Shown piece by piece: positions 1 through 11,902 of a stretch of DNA of 64,000 nt. The stretch covers positions 868,001 to 932,000 of the forward strand of contig JACDTU010000016.1 of the NCBI GenBank assembly GCA_022376465.1, in the 5' to 3' direction. Under the pieces are notes generated by a model, which saw nothing but the letters and a program-made list of their open reading frames with translations, was not told where the DNA came from and made no database searches. The translations under genes were made by a program, and so were the position numbers. The first letter of the stretch is position 1, and the number at the start of each line of letters is the position of its first letter. The DNA comes from Cubamyces lactineus. Its lineage: Eukaryota; Basidiomycota; Agaricomycetes; Polyporales; Polyporaceae.

Positions 1-3000
1 GGAGAGTACGGATACTCTTCAACCTCAGCCCCATGCCCGACTTTTATGCCTCTGCAACCTGCTGCAGGGCAGCCCTACCTCCTGCAGTAGCTGCAGGGTG
101 CAGTCGAGCACCGTCACCTGCAGCAGAGTCGTAGCGAGCGAATACGTTTGCAGGCAGCCAGCAACTGCGTACTGGCTGCTTGATCGGCTGCCGCTGCAGC
201 ACTTCGCGGTCACGTGAATCTGCAGGGATCGGTGCACCGGACTTGCCAGTTGGAGGAGCGGGCGTGTCGAAAAACGACTGAAACCCATCGTACGGCGGAG
301 TATAAGGATATTTGAGTATGACCATGTGCGTCCTCACCGCTCTACCCGGCTGAGAATGAGGGTTGTATGGCAGCGTACTCCAGGGCTGAGCGAACATGGC
401 ACTCCATGCTCATACGCGAAGAAGTCCACCACGCCTGTTCAAGTTCCTGGAGCGGGAAGTTGCACGTGGATGAACAACTGAGTTGCAGCGGAGATACTAC
501 AGAGCCACCTACCGCGCGTCCATTACAGTGTGCGAAAAACACTGGACAACAGACCGGGGAACAACTCGCTGTGGACTACGCTATGCCGTACGTTACGCTC
601 CGCCCTGCGTCTGAATCCAGGCCTAGGCCGTGCAGTCGCCGTGCACCACGGGTCAATCAGACACAAGAGAGGAACGACCTCGCATAGTATTGAGCAGTCT
701 ACGCACCGCGGTCTGTCTTGTTGACAGACAGCCTGTCGCCGCCGCGTCCCACGAGCACATGGAGGAGCACCGCTCGCAGTCCTTCAAGCGCGACCATGCC
801 CCTTCTCTTCCATCTCCCGTGATGCACGAGGCCGCGCTCGCGCCAACGCCTTGAGGGTCTTCAACACTGCGCAAGGCTGGAATGATGGCTTATAGGCGGA
901 GAACTTGGAGAGCGGCAGCACACTCTTTGGGAGCTAACGCTCGCCCGCGACCGCTGGCATTCTGACCATTCATCAACTTCGGCGTCGACGTCGACGTGCC
1001 AGTGCCGTTCGGAATAGCAGCCCCCGTGCCCGTGCCCGTGCGGCTGCGGGCGACCCGAGAAGGACAGAGCGCCACCCACAGTCCACTGCGGCCTGAGTGG
1101 ATCATCACCAGACACTGGCGAATGCAGGACCGCCCGCGAACCAGCTCGAGGCCCTTCAGGCGCCGCTGCCCGCTGCAGGCGTACCCGCTCAGCCACCATG
1201 GGAGCCCGGCCACCCCGGATCGTCCGTCAACGCGCGATTGTGGACGCGTGTGTATTTTGTATGGAGGAAGGGGACGGGGCGCTGAGTGGTCAACGATGTC
1301 GATGGGCGATGAGCGATGAGCGCCGTTCGGGCGCTATGCGTAGGATTTGCCTCCGGAGCTGTGAACCTTCTGGACGCGGCACTGGGTGCTGCAACTTGAT
1401 TCAGAGGGGTGCACGCGTACGCGTGTTGACATGGGTGGGGGTGTCCATACCGTCGTGCGGCGTTCGCGAGAGTCGGTGTAGGCTTGTTCCAGCAAGTCGA
1501 ATCCCGTCCACCATGATGGTAAAGCTCAGGCTACGCGTTACTCTTCTGAGAATCGACCGTCCTCAAGCCCGAGTATTTGAGGTACTGTCGAACACTTCCC
1601 CCTGTCCCCTGTGAGCCAGGACGCGATATGTCAGCGCCGGTGACAACGCCGCGGCACTGACGCCTCCGACAGAGCTCCTCCACTGGCAGTTCATAGCGCG
1701 GGCCACCAAGCTTGATTGACTGTTGGGCGCAGAGCGTCCACTCGAGGGTGTTCCTTGACGTCGCCACCCGCCAGGATGTTTCCTGGTCAGCACGCGCGGT
1801 GAGGATTGTCAGCGAGTCGTCAGTCAGCGTACTGTACCATGCCCGGGTTCACATGTAAGCCTAGCTATAGGGTGGACGTACCAAGTCGAGGTCGCATGAA
1901 CTCGTCAGATAGCCTGCTAGTGCCGGGTCCCCGTTTCGGCGTACCGTTGAATCGCATTGCACAAGTGCCGTGCTGACCGTCTAGCATCAATTTGCATGAC
2001 GCATCGCGTGCAGAGGATGCACTGCTCGCCGGCGAATGCATGGCACGCGAGCACCCAGTTGCACAATGTGCACCGGGAGCATCAGGCCGCGTTCCGCGCG
2101 TGCCTCACTATATGCTTGTCAAATTGCAATATAGTCTATAGACGCGACATGCGGCTGACCTCATAGACGGCACAAGATGCTCCGTGCGCTGTGCTCCGTG
2201 CACGGGGACTGTCCAGTTGGCGACAAGATGTCAGCGGGCACCCGTCCGGGTTCCGAATCCGAGTTGAGATGCACGGGAGGACAGCACGCTAGATTCACAA
2301 CTGCGGGACGAAAGCGTGCACCGTGCGAGGCGGAAGAGGCCCCTAGCTGAGAGCTCGACGGACCAGGGCCGTTGAGATGGAGCGATGCCCGAGCGTGATG
2401 CGACGGTCTCGGAGGTGTTCACAGCTTCCTACTCACGGCGGGCACCATCTACTATCTGCTGCCTCTTAGCGAATTGTTAGAGTTGCGCGGGCGCCCGAGC
2501 TAGTGGTGCCAGTGATCGGAGGACCCACAGATGCGCACTAGCGTGCGCCACGCGCGATTGCTGCCCCCGCAGAGATGTTCGCGGATGCTCTTCCTGCCAT
2601 GTCGGCCTGCTGTTCTGCTGTTCTGCTGTTGTGGCGCGCGAATGATAGGCTGGAGTCAGAAGACAATGAGGCGTCGGAGCAAGGGCACGATAGCTCGTCA
2701 TTGGCCTCGCTCTCGCAGTCGGGGAGTGGCCGTCCTGCCGCTGCTGAGATCCGGGTGTGAACCAGGGGAGCTCACATGAGGCCTGCGGCACGACGGGGTT
2801 GGAGGATAAGTATGTACGCCTTGGTGAAGTACTGCGAGAAGGTCAGCAGGAGCAATAGCTCAATTGATATTATAGCTGCATCTAACCGGTGTTGCATGCG
2901 CAAATTCTGCACTCCGCCCACACTGCGATCGCGCGAGCGGGAAGAATCCCGCGGCCCAGGATCGGGCGCAGTGATAGACGTCGACGTGTGCACACGCACC

Positions 3001-6000
3001 GTTGACAGTTGTCAAATTTGGCGAGCGGTTTCCGTTCTCGCCGCAAGCGATATCTGGCACCCAAAGACGGTCAGTCCTCGTAAACTCGAGGCTCGGAGCA
3101 TGTAAGAGGCTGCGCGGTAGTCATGCCAGCTGCGACCTACGGAGTGTCGCAGCTACCAATTGCGATTTCAACTTGGCTGGCCAGCAAGACTCGGCGCTGG
3201 GCGCTGGACAGTGCCACCGTGCCACAGAAGTTGGAACCATTCACCACGTCGGTGGACGCGATCCCCGAGTTCCCCACGAGAAGTTCAAAGTCTGAAGTAC
3301 GGGCTTCGATTCCAACGCGGGTGGAAATATGGCCTGTGGGCATCAAATGGTTCGATGGCGGGGCACTGCGAAGTTCAATTTGCTCAACAGACGAGCCTGC
3401 TGCCTGCATGCATGCACAGCGTACTACACGCCTCCATCTCAATCTCAGTCTCCATCGACACGAGCCTAGCCCATGCGCTCCCATCGTCGGATCGCGCCAC
3501 CGCAGAGATTGTAGGCGGTTTCTCATGGCCACGGCGATGCGGCGTATGGCGCGCGAGCCTTCGACGACGGATATGAGTGCATGGCATGGCTGTCAACGTC
3601 AGTGTCGACGCCGTGATGGGTGCCGGTGATGCCTAACGCCTCGAGGAGGAAGCAAGGTTGGCGTCCGCGCCCGCGCGCGAGCGAGATCATAAAGTCAATT
3701 TGTATGTGGTACCACCGCTGCAGTGTGCACCCACCGTTGCGCGCCGCCAAGGGCCCACGGTGCACAGCGTCGCGTCGCGTCGTGTCGCGTCGCCATCGTC
3801 TCAGCTCGTCACCCGCCGCCGCCACTCAATAGATACGCGACGGACGTCCGGGCTCTTGAGACTTGAGCGTGTCGACCTGCTTCCGGCGGTCCGCCACGCG
3901 ACCTCGAGGCCTCCTCGTGCGAGCTCGGCTCCCAACCGCAGGGATGGTGGTGATACTCATGCCGACCGCGGGAACGACGGCATAGGATGATGCTCGGAGC
4001 TCCGAAGTTCATCGATGCGCCGGCAATGCAAGTCGCACCTCTGCGCATGCCTGGCAAGGCGGCCACGGCGACTCGGCACGATGTCGGTGTTGGAACGCGT
4101 CGCGTCGCGTCATAGATTCGCGTGCGCATGCGTCATGTGGGCGCGTCAGTGCGCGCACGAGCAGTCGCCTCGGCCCTCTACTCCTCCGGGCGGCGAATCG
4201 TGCCAAGTCTACTTTGCCAGCAAATCAATGAATTATGGCAGGGACGACAACTCGCTGAAACGTCCAGACGTAGACCGGTAGCTACTTACACATCTTACAG
4301 TGTACACATGGAGGGTGTAATTCAAACCCTACTGACACTGTATGTCGTATGTTGATATCGCACCAACGCCGTCGCCGTACCGCCGCCCTGGGCTCCGTCG
4401 ATCGTGTTTCGAGCATTGTCGGCGCTCCCGGTCTCCGGGCGCCTGGATACGCCGAAACATGACAACGGCGGCAGATACGATCTCCGCACGCTGCCGTGAC
4501 CGAGGAATGTTGGAATGCACTGGGCAGCGGCGGCGCACCGTGCGGTTCTGCAGCCGGCGGTAGAAACGCGTTACAACTTACAGCATGGGCGAGACAATCG
4601 TGATTCGCCCGTGTTGTGTAAAATGCACTTACGTTCCGAGTTTTTTGTCTTCGCGTGGGAGGGACTCAGGGAGAGACGGTGTGCGTTGTCCCGTCGCGAA
4701 GCGCAAGACAATTGAGTGGGAGCCGGGTGCGTTCCTTCACAGACGCACGGAATCGGACGTAGGGCGGCTGTAGCGGCGGCGGCGACGGCGCTCGTGCGTG
4801 AAAATAATGGGCCTGGTGGTGCGTCTGGTGATGATGGCGTCGAGCGGGACGCTGCCGGGTGCCCCTAGATGTCAGTGAACATGCTTGTTGCCCTTTTCCT
4901 GTCTCAGAGTCAGAGCGCGGCCCGTGGAGGCTGTGTGTGGGAGCACTGGGACTCGGGAGGGGCGAGCTGCGAGAGTGACGGAACAAGGCAAGGTTTCGGG
5001 TGGGAACGCGCGCGCCAGGGCCGCAGGACAAGGGCCCAAGGCGGAGAATGCGGCCGGAAGCAGCAAGCGTCGCGAGTCAGATCGTCTCGCGCTCGTCCCG
5101 ACTGCCGCCTTTCTTCCGCGTTTGGCAGCATTCGCTCCATATCGGGATGGCGTTGTTGTTGTTGACTCGTCCGGGCGAGTACCACAGCGAATATAACCAC
5201 ACGATTCTCGGAGACGGACGACCCTGATTCTGTCGACCGAGCACCCCAGCGACGGGTAACGCAATGCATCACCTCATCTTATGCCTTGGCCGTGGCTAAT
5301 GCATATTGTACGTGTGATGATGGATGGATGCACTACAATAACGTGGGCGGCATGGAAGACACGTCGTCCTCCATATTGTCATTGACGTGCGGAGCGATCG
5401 CCCGTGTCCGAATTGGCCAGAGCACGGTCCTGGGCGCAGTTCGGGCGAGTTGCCAGGGAAGAACAGATATGGGAGCAGTCGTCGCGACGGTGGCGTCGTC
5501 TTCTGAGCATGATTATCGCGCCAGTGTGCCGCCCGGTACGTATGAGGTGCGCACGAACGGGAGGTGCAGGCCTCTCGGGAGCAGATATGACTTGGGCGGG
5601 TAGCCGTATCAGAGGGCGCAAGGAACGGCGAGGCAAAGAGTATGTTCCTGATGATTAGCAGTGGCGCGGTGGCACCGTACTAGCGTGGTCTGTCAATAAA
5701 AGCTATTACGGGGCGTGTAAGAGCCGGCGGGGTGTGGGGGCAGCGGCGCGATACACGTTGAGATGGACGCGCGCCTCGCGGGCGTGGACCAACAAGCAAC
5801 GAAGCAACGGGGGCGCCCAATATGTCTGATAGCATGACTCGGAGACGCGTGGTGCTGCTGCAATGCACAGAAGCTGCGTTAACGTTCTGCGGGTGCGATC
5901 ACGCGCGAGAGGAGCGATGGCGTACTGCGTCGAGTTGGTGTCGCTCGAAGCCGAAGATACGACGCCAAGTGGAGCGCAGGATAGGCGCACCGGCGCGTTC

Positions 6001-6803
6001 GTCCTGCTTCCCGTCAGGGACGGGTGCGGAGGCAGAAAGGCACTGGGCCAGAGTCGGTCGCATCTCGCTCAGCAGAACGCGTGCGGGAGGCGCGCCGGTG
6101 CGTCACGTTCGGCGTGCCGGAAGGGCCTGCCGCCGGAATTGGGGCGTGCCTCTCCCGGGTTTGGATAGAGTGTGATTGTGGCACCGATAGGGAACAGCCA
6201 GCGCCGGGCGAGTATTTTCTGTCAGTGGACAGCTGGTCAGCAGCGCAGAGCATTCGCCCGAATCCTACCCGCTCCGATTGATTGTCGTCCTCGAGGCAGG
6301 AACACAACCAGTCGTGTCTAGGGCGAACGACGTGTTCTGCTGGAAAGCACACACAACGGAGATCGCTGACACCGCATGCAGCGGACGATGCAGGAGACGA
6401 TGGAGGCAGTACGAGCATACAAGCAGGCGAGGCTGAATCAGGTCCGGAGATGGAGCCGGGGAAGGAGAACTGTGACGCACGGAGAGGCTGGGAAGCGGGT
6501 GAAGGGCAGTGTGAAGGGTGCCGCCGCCCCCCACGCTGCATCGGTGCGCCTCGCCGAAGCGCCAGGTCCGACAGATTGCTACCAGATCCACCGCCCGATC
6601 GATCTCGTCGTCGCCACGTGTGTCAATTCTCCGCCCACTCCCAACGCACGACAGCCAGGCCTATATTACGCCCGCCTCCGCCACCCTGCCCCTCTCTTCA
6701 CCCCGCAAAGCCGTCCTCGCCGTCCCCCTCGCCGTCGGCGACGACGTCCACGCCTTTGCACAACAGTCTGTTCATCGCTCCTGCCTCTCTGTCTATTATC
6801 GTC
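1..6803. other. Gene-empty GC-rich stretch
   Basis: I recognise no gene in this 6.8 kb. Open frames are short, overlap on both strands and resemble no family, as chance frames in GC-rich DNA do. The least random one is a 117-codon minus-strand ATG frame at 44-397 with a Pro/Tyr-rich N-terminal half; I could not extend it with plausible introns. Seen in the sequence: a cluster of CTGCAG hexamers in the first 250 bases, and short GTCGC-type pentamer runs near 3765-3800 and 4090-4115. The last few hundred bases become pyrimidine-rich and probably hold the leader of the next gene. Confidence 0.5.
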
Positions 6804-8069
6804 ATGTTTGCTCAGTACTCCCCCTTGTTCACGTCTGGTCTCCTCTCCGAGAGCAACACACCCTCGACCTCTCGTCGTCCTTCGTTCGAGCTCCGCGGTA
6901 AGGCCCCCCGAGGCAGCCTTCCTGTCGACGCGAACCTGGACAGCTTCTACGAGGCCACAACAACCGAAGAGGATGCGGTCTTCTTCACCTTCATGCCCCG
7001 CCGTCGTCGCGCAGACGCCGGTAACTCCTTCCTCTCCCTCGACCTCGCAGAGTCGCAATCTATGCGCTCCATGAGCCTTCGGAGAAAAGACACCGTGACG
7101 ACTCGTGCAACTACGCACTTTGGTCGCTCAGTGCCTACGTCCCCTACGATGCCCCCCATGCCTATGTCGTACGTCGCAGCGCCAATCTCAACATTCCATC
7201 AGACTGACTCGCAATGCAGCCCAACCATGCCCATCTCCTTTTCACATCTCGGTCCTGCTCCTCAGCCTCGCAGAACAATCGTTCGCCATTCCTCCCGTGA
7301 AGGCCTCCCCGGCGCGAAGCCCGTGCCTTCTTCTGAACCACCTGCTCCTCCGGCGGCGTCGAAGAAGGCTCGTCCCTCGGATCTCACTATCACCCTGTCG
7401 ACGTGCTTCTCGGTCGCTACAGGAAGCTCCACACCCTCATTCCATCGTTCGAGCCATTCGGAGCCCGCTATCTTGTCGCCAGTTTCTCCCCTGATGTCTC
7501 CTATGGAACGCTCTTATCTGGCCTTCTCTCCGCCAACTACGCCGCCAGCAACGGCGACGTTGAGCTCGTTCGAAGAAGCCCAGCGTTCACCTCCGGCGTC
7601 CGCGTCTGCAGCGATTCCCCTGAAGTCTAGGCCGTCTGTTCGTTCCTCGGTATCCTTCAGGACTCGTCAGGTCAACCGCTCCGCCGCGCTTGCGGCGTTG
7701 GAAGGACGCGTGGCACCGAAGGCTCAGTCTCGTCATCGGTCTCGACCGCGCAACTTCATGAGCATGAGTGACGATGAAGACGAGAGCGAGGTTGATGACT
7801 TCCGTCAGGCTCAACCATCAGCGTCCGCCCCTGCCGATACGCCTGCTCCCTCTGCACTCCTCGACGTTCTTCACGAGGAAGAGGACGTGGTCGTCCCGAC
7901 TCCCAGTGTGTCTCAAAAACGCACCTCCTTGTCGGCCGCTCCACTTTCGAAGCAGAGGAGTAGGCGTGGCACGATCGAGAGCTTGCTTTCGCCGCTTGCC
8001 AACTTCATCGACTTCAGCAATGACGACGGATCCACACGGAGCTGGCGTAGTTTTGTGGAGATCTCCTGA
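6804..8069 (+). CDS. Ser/Pro-rich disordered protein, unknown function
   Basis: This is a single-exon frame of 421 residues. I start it at the ATG at 6804 because the same frame upstream (to 6282) has no in-frame ATG with sensible protein and looks like leader sequence, while the bases just before 6804 are pyrimidine-rich, as fungal leaders often are. The protein is dominated by Ser, Pro, Ala and Arg, with many SP and TP pairs and an RRRR patch near residue 70. An acidic stretch (SDDEDESEVDD) lies about two thirds along. The end is more ordered, with a SLLSPLANFIDFS segment and the terminus RSWRSFVEIS. No signal peptide, membrane segment or catalytic motif is visible. The many proline-directed sites suggest a phosphorylated regulatory or scaffold protein, which is inference only. 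I do not recognise a family. Confidence 0.7.
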   Translation: MFAQYSPLFTSGLLSESNTPSTSRRPSFELRGKAPRGSLPVDANLDSFYEATTTEEDAVFFTFMPRRRRADAGNSFLSLDLAESQSMRSMSLRRKDTVTTRATTHFGRSVPTSPTMPPMPMSYVAAPISTFHQTDSQCSPTMPISFSHLGPAPQPRRTIVRHSSREGLPGAKPVPSSEPPAPPAASKKARPSDLTITLSTCFSVATGSSTPSFHRSSHSEPAILSPVSPLMSPMERSYLAFSPPTTPPATATLSSFEEAQRSPPASASAAIPLKSRPSVRSSVSFRTRQVNRSAALAALEGRVAPKAQSRHRSRPRNFMSMSDDEDESEVDDFRQAQPSASAPADTPAPSALLDVLHEEEDVVVPTPSVSQKRTSLSAAPLSKQRSRRGTIESLLSPLANFIDFSNDDGSTRSWRSFVEIS

Positions 8070-10496
8070 ACACTCGCACATCTGCACCTTCCACCGCCAT
8101 TCCAAGCTAAGCCGTTGCGGGTTTGCACCGCCAAAATCTACTGCGGAGTCGATTTCTGCCGGTATGGCCTCACCCTCTATCTATGACACTATGCTAGTGC
8201 TCCTACTCGCCCCTCGTTGCGCCTAATCTTCGTTCCTTGCTATCCATCATGTACATTGTCTCTCATCTGCATCGGCTTTCCTCGTGTACAGCACCTCCCG
8301 GTTTGTACACCATCGCCTCACGCAATCCTTCTCGTCCTCATCGCTCCTCACACTCACACTCTCGAATCTCACCCTTTTCAACACCGCAGTTGTTTCATCA
8401 GTTTATCAATATCAGCGACGTTCTGCGCCGTCTAATTTCTTTGTTCTTCATGCCATCATACAGTTTTCTTTCCAACTTCAATCTGTACATCTCATCTTCG
8501 CATTTCCTTCTGCTTCTCCCACTTTCGCATCGCCATTCGGCCATCTCATCTCTTTGCATCGCCAGCACCTGTTCAGTTCACATCGCATCTGGATCGCGGT
8601 CATTCCATCATTGCTCCTTCTCTTTGACTTATTGTTCCTCTCATCATCATCTCGATCCTCGTTGTCTCGCCTGTCGCTACCACGCCACGGACTCTCAGCC
8701 TGCCCGAGCTTTACAGTCTCCTCATCGATCGACCACCCATCCGCAAGCTACTACGCGTACGTGTACATCCTTAGTCTCCCGCTTGTTGCTCTGCGTGTGT
8801 GTACACTACGTCGTCTGGTGTCGTCGTCTTCGGCGACGATTCCTTTGCTCCTCTAGCCATCCGTGATTGCAATGTCATATCGTTTGATATCACGACGACG
8901 GCGGCCTGCAAGTGCTCTGCTGATGTTCGCGAAGTGCACAGGTGCGTGTCAATACTGTAGCTGATGCCTAGGCTCTTTCGAAGCTTGGTCTTTGGTCCTT
9001 GGTCCTAGGTCAACGAAGCTCAAGCTTACCACGAGCAGGACCGAAGGTGAGTTGAGAACCATGTTCCGGACTGCGTACGTACGCCGCCGTACCGGTGCTC
9101 ACTCTATCTTGCGTGTCAAAGTTGAAAGTTTGGATGGCACAGCCACGGCGGGGCGGAGGCAGTCACTGGTAGGCCTGTGTGCGACGACCAGACTTCAGAT
9201 CTCAGACTTCAGGCGGTCCAGACGGTCGACAAGGTGTTCGTGTGTATCCCATCGCCGTCGACATCGCCCGTCGTCGTCGACATCGCGCGCTGCGGATACC
9301 GATACTGCTGGAACACTCAGAGCCAGATCCTAGATCACGAAGGTTCAAGGTGTCGATGCGCCGTCGTCCCTGGGCTGCTCGGAGTCGTGCACGCCGTGGC
9401 TGACGGGATGGCCCGTCGCGTCGCGGTGTTCGCGGTGTTGTGGTGTTGGGGTGCACTCGGATCTGCTCTTCTATCTCACTTCCGCGTCTGGGTCTGGGTC
9501 TGGTGCTCGTACTCGTGCGACGTGCTTTGTGTATGCTTTGTGTGCTCGAGCGGGCCGCTTGTCGACACTCAAACGACGGGGTACGCCTCTTGTATCGTGT
9601 GGCTTTCAAAATTCACCAGGCGCTGATGAGCGTTTGCCGTTAGACAGATTTTTGATTGGCTGCACGTCTGTATGCCTGCATCGTGCGCGCACGAGCGTCC
9701 GATGTCGTACGACGTCTGCTGGCGTTGGACGTCTGCCGGCGTTGGGTTGTTGCGCGTGGACGTACATCCGCAGTGAACGTTGGACGCGTACGGCCGAACC
9801 CCCCCCCCCCCCCCCCCCGCGTGTACCTCGAGAAGCCCGGGTTGAACGTCGCTAACCGAGAAGCCTTGCATGCTCTTACCTGCCTCGAAAGGCGCGGTGA
9901 TACGCTGGCCTGCCTTGGGCTGGCCACGGAAGGACGCGCGATGAGGTGCCTTTTCACGGTCGCACGGTGTGTCGTCCATGTCGACGCGGGCGTAGTGACC
10001 GATCGTGAGCTCTCCCGCGCGCTGTCTTCGCCCGCGTCGCGTTCTGTATGGCTTCTGGGGTACGCGCGAGGCAGCTTCGGGTTCGCGTCCGAAGAGTTGG
10101 ATCTGCTGTCTGTGAGTGGTTGGGTGTTTGTACTCACTGCGTAAAGCACATTAGTCGCCGGCGGGTACGATCTGAGGATATGTCAGATAGTGTGCGTCGC
10201 AGAGGCATATCCGGCGGTCGCACCCAGGTCGCTCGAGGACCACGATTTGTAGTCTCCTCAAGTGTGATCGATGCACTAGTTCCCCAAAATCCCCGCGGGA
10301 GTCTCCCAGTAGCAAAGATCGTCCTCCCGTGCGTCGCGTAGAAGCATGCATCGAACCCGCGCGTGACGTTTTGTAGTCACACGCACGTTTCGAGGTAGAC
10401 GATCACGCGTCGCGCACAGTGCGCGACGCGTCTTTCTTGTCGTATCCTGCGTTGACCCCAGACAGGATATGTGAGGTCGAACCGACCCTATGACAA
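8070..10496. other. Intergenic region with pyrimidine-rich tract and poly-C run
   Basis: About 2.4 kb without a recognisable gene. From roughly 8220 to 8860 the + strand is strongly C/T-rich, giving long but low-complexity Ser/Leu/His frames that I do not treat as coding; it is probably the 3' flank of the upstream gene. A run of 20 consecutive C residues lies at 9799-9818. Confidence 0.5.
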
Positions 10497-10505
10497 TCTA
10501 TAAAG
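10497..10505 (+). promoter_or_regulatory. TATA box of the 10584 gene
   Basis: The sequence TCTATAAAG lies about 80 bp upstream of the ATG at 10584, a normal spacing for a fungal TATA element plus a short leader. Assignment is by sequence and position only. Confidence 0.5.
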
Positions 10506-10583
10506 ACACCTCCGCGGCATGCGCCTCTCGTCTTCATCTTCTCCTTCCACCGTCACCCATCAAAAGTCCAGCCCCTTTGAACT

Positions 10584-11455
10584 ATGCAAGCCCCCGTGCG
10601 CTTCCACCCTTACACCGCGCGCCAGCGTCGTTTGATTACTGGTGTACGGACACCCGTCCCTCTACGTCCCCGGGATATGCGCGCAGGCCCTGTACAGACA
10701 GTTCGCTATGCAACCCCGGCCGAAGAACTGGTCGAGGCCTTGTTGTCTGGCAAATCCCTCGGTCTCGACCATTCGGACGTTTGCGCGCCGATCGCTTACT
10801 ACAACTTTGAGGTCGAGATACGAGTCAGGGAGAGTCCTGTGAGTTGCATTCACATTCATATTTCATGACGTTCACCGCGCGCTTACTATTTTGGCACAGG
10901 GCAAAGTCGAGGGCGTCTTTCAAGACCATCCTACATATACCCTGTCAATTCATCTCAAGCCCATACGATACATGCGAACCTTGACCGTGACCCTCGAGGC
11001 ATGGCAAGGTGCCCTGTATGCTCACCGCGTCAATTCCGGCTCTGCCCCCTCATGGACATGGGGTATCCGTGGAGAACACGGGTTCCAGTACGTCAAAGGG
11101 ATCGACGGGTGGCATGCCCGGCGTGTTCGCAACTACGTATGGATCTGGGAGTTCGTCTCCCAGCTGTTCCTGTCGCACAACCGCCTCATCGCCGATCTTC
11201 CGGTATGGATCAAGCTTTGGAAATACGTGGATGAGCTAAAGGTTTGTCATTTATATGCGCCGAGCGTGCACTCTAGTTTCTAATCATTCTAGTCTACAGG
11301 CTTACGATGCTGTAGCCAGTCGGATCGCCGCAGCCAGCGCGCGAGGTGTGTATAGGCCTCGTCCTCGCCCTCGTCCTGTGCGTTCATCGCGCGATCTGGT
11401 TGTACCGTTCGCTGCGCTGAGCATGGAGGATACAGAAGTCGATGGCCACGTCTGA
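10584..11455 (+). CDS. Three-exon protein of unknown function
   Basis: Exons 10584-10838, 10900-11241 and 11300-11455 join in phase 0 at both junctions and give 250 residues. The introns are 61 and 58 nt with GT-AG borders. The N-terminal half carries a YATPAEELVEALLSGKSLGL segment followed by an extended beta-like stretch (YYNFEVEIRV). The middle is rich in aromatic residues (W, Y, F) with TWGIRGEHGF and WIWEFVSQLF. The C-terminus contains an Arg-Pro repeat (RPRPRPRP) and ends TEVDGHV. There is no signal peptide, membrane segment or known catalytic motif. A TATA box sits 80 bp upstream. The clean splicing and normal codon use argue for a real gene; I do not recognise the family and assign no function. 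Confidence 0.7.
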
Positions 11456-11902
11456 AGGGAGGATTGAGGGGAGGATCATGATGTCAGCCTTCATACGTAT
11501 GGTGTCTGTGCACTGTAGTATCTGTAAGGACCTGCTTAGAATTGGAATACTGCTTGTATTGTTCCTTTGGTTGACAACTATGGCTCCAAAGCAAGCACCC
11601 GTACAAAATGAACACTTGGTACTAATAGATGAACACATCGCGCGCGGGACCGATCACGTGAGTACATTTGGTTGGGCGTCTCTCTGTTGTAGGTTGTGCA
11701 GAGCGTACGACGGAGTAAATCTTCACATCGCGCACACCTTAGTTCAAGAATGGATTAGTCAAATTGCAGCCCTCCCGGCTCGCGCACAGCGAACGGTTTC
11801 TCAATCGTACCACCACACACCTGTTCGCTCGGGCATTCCATCCTGCAAAACTGCCAGTTCTTAGTTCTTCTGAATCAAGGCTGAGCGCAGGTACCGAGGG
11901 AC
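11456..11902. other. Spacer before transposase; left transposon end not found
   Basis: This 447-bp stretch should contain the left end of the CACTA-type element. No exact CACTA pentamer occurs here. The nearest candidates are CACTGTAGTA at about 11511 and CACTTGGTACTA at about 11613; neither shows a flanking 3-bp duplication matching the right side. No gene is visible. Confidence 0.35.

Noticed and set aside
6282..6803. 174-codon N-terminal extension of the disordered protein's frame
   Set aside because: It begins at a non-ATG codon, its composition is unlike the rest, and the bases before 6804 look like a pyrimidine-rich leader.
8237..8866. Long Ser/His/Leu frame
   Set aside because: A by-product of a C/T-rich tract: overlapping frames are equally open and none resembles a protein.
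11511..11625. Candidate left ends of the CACTA element
   Set aside because: CACTGTAGTA and CACTTGGTACTA only partly match the right end and no 3-bp duplication fits, so the boundary is left open.
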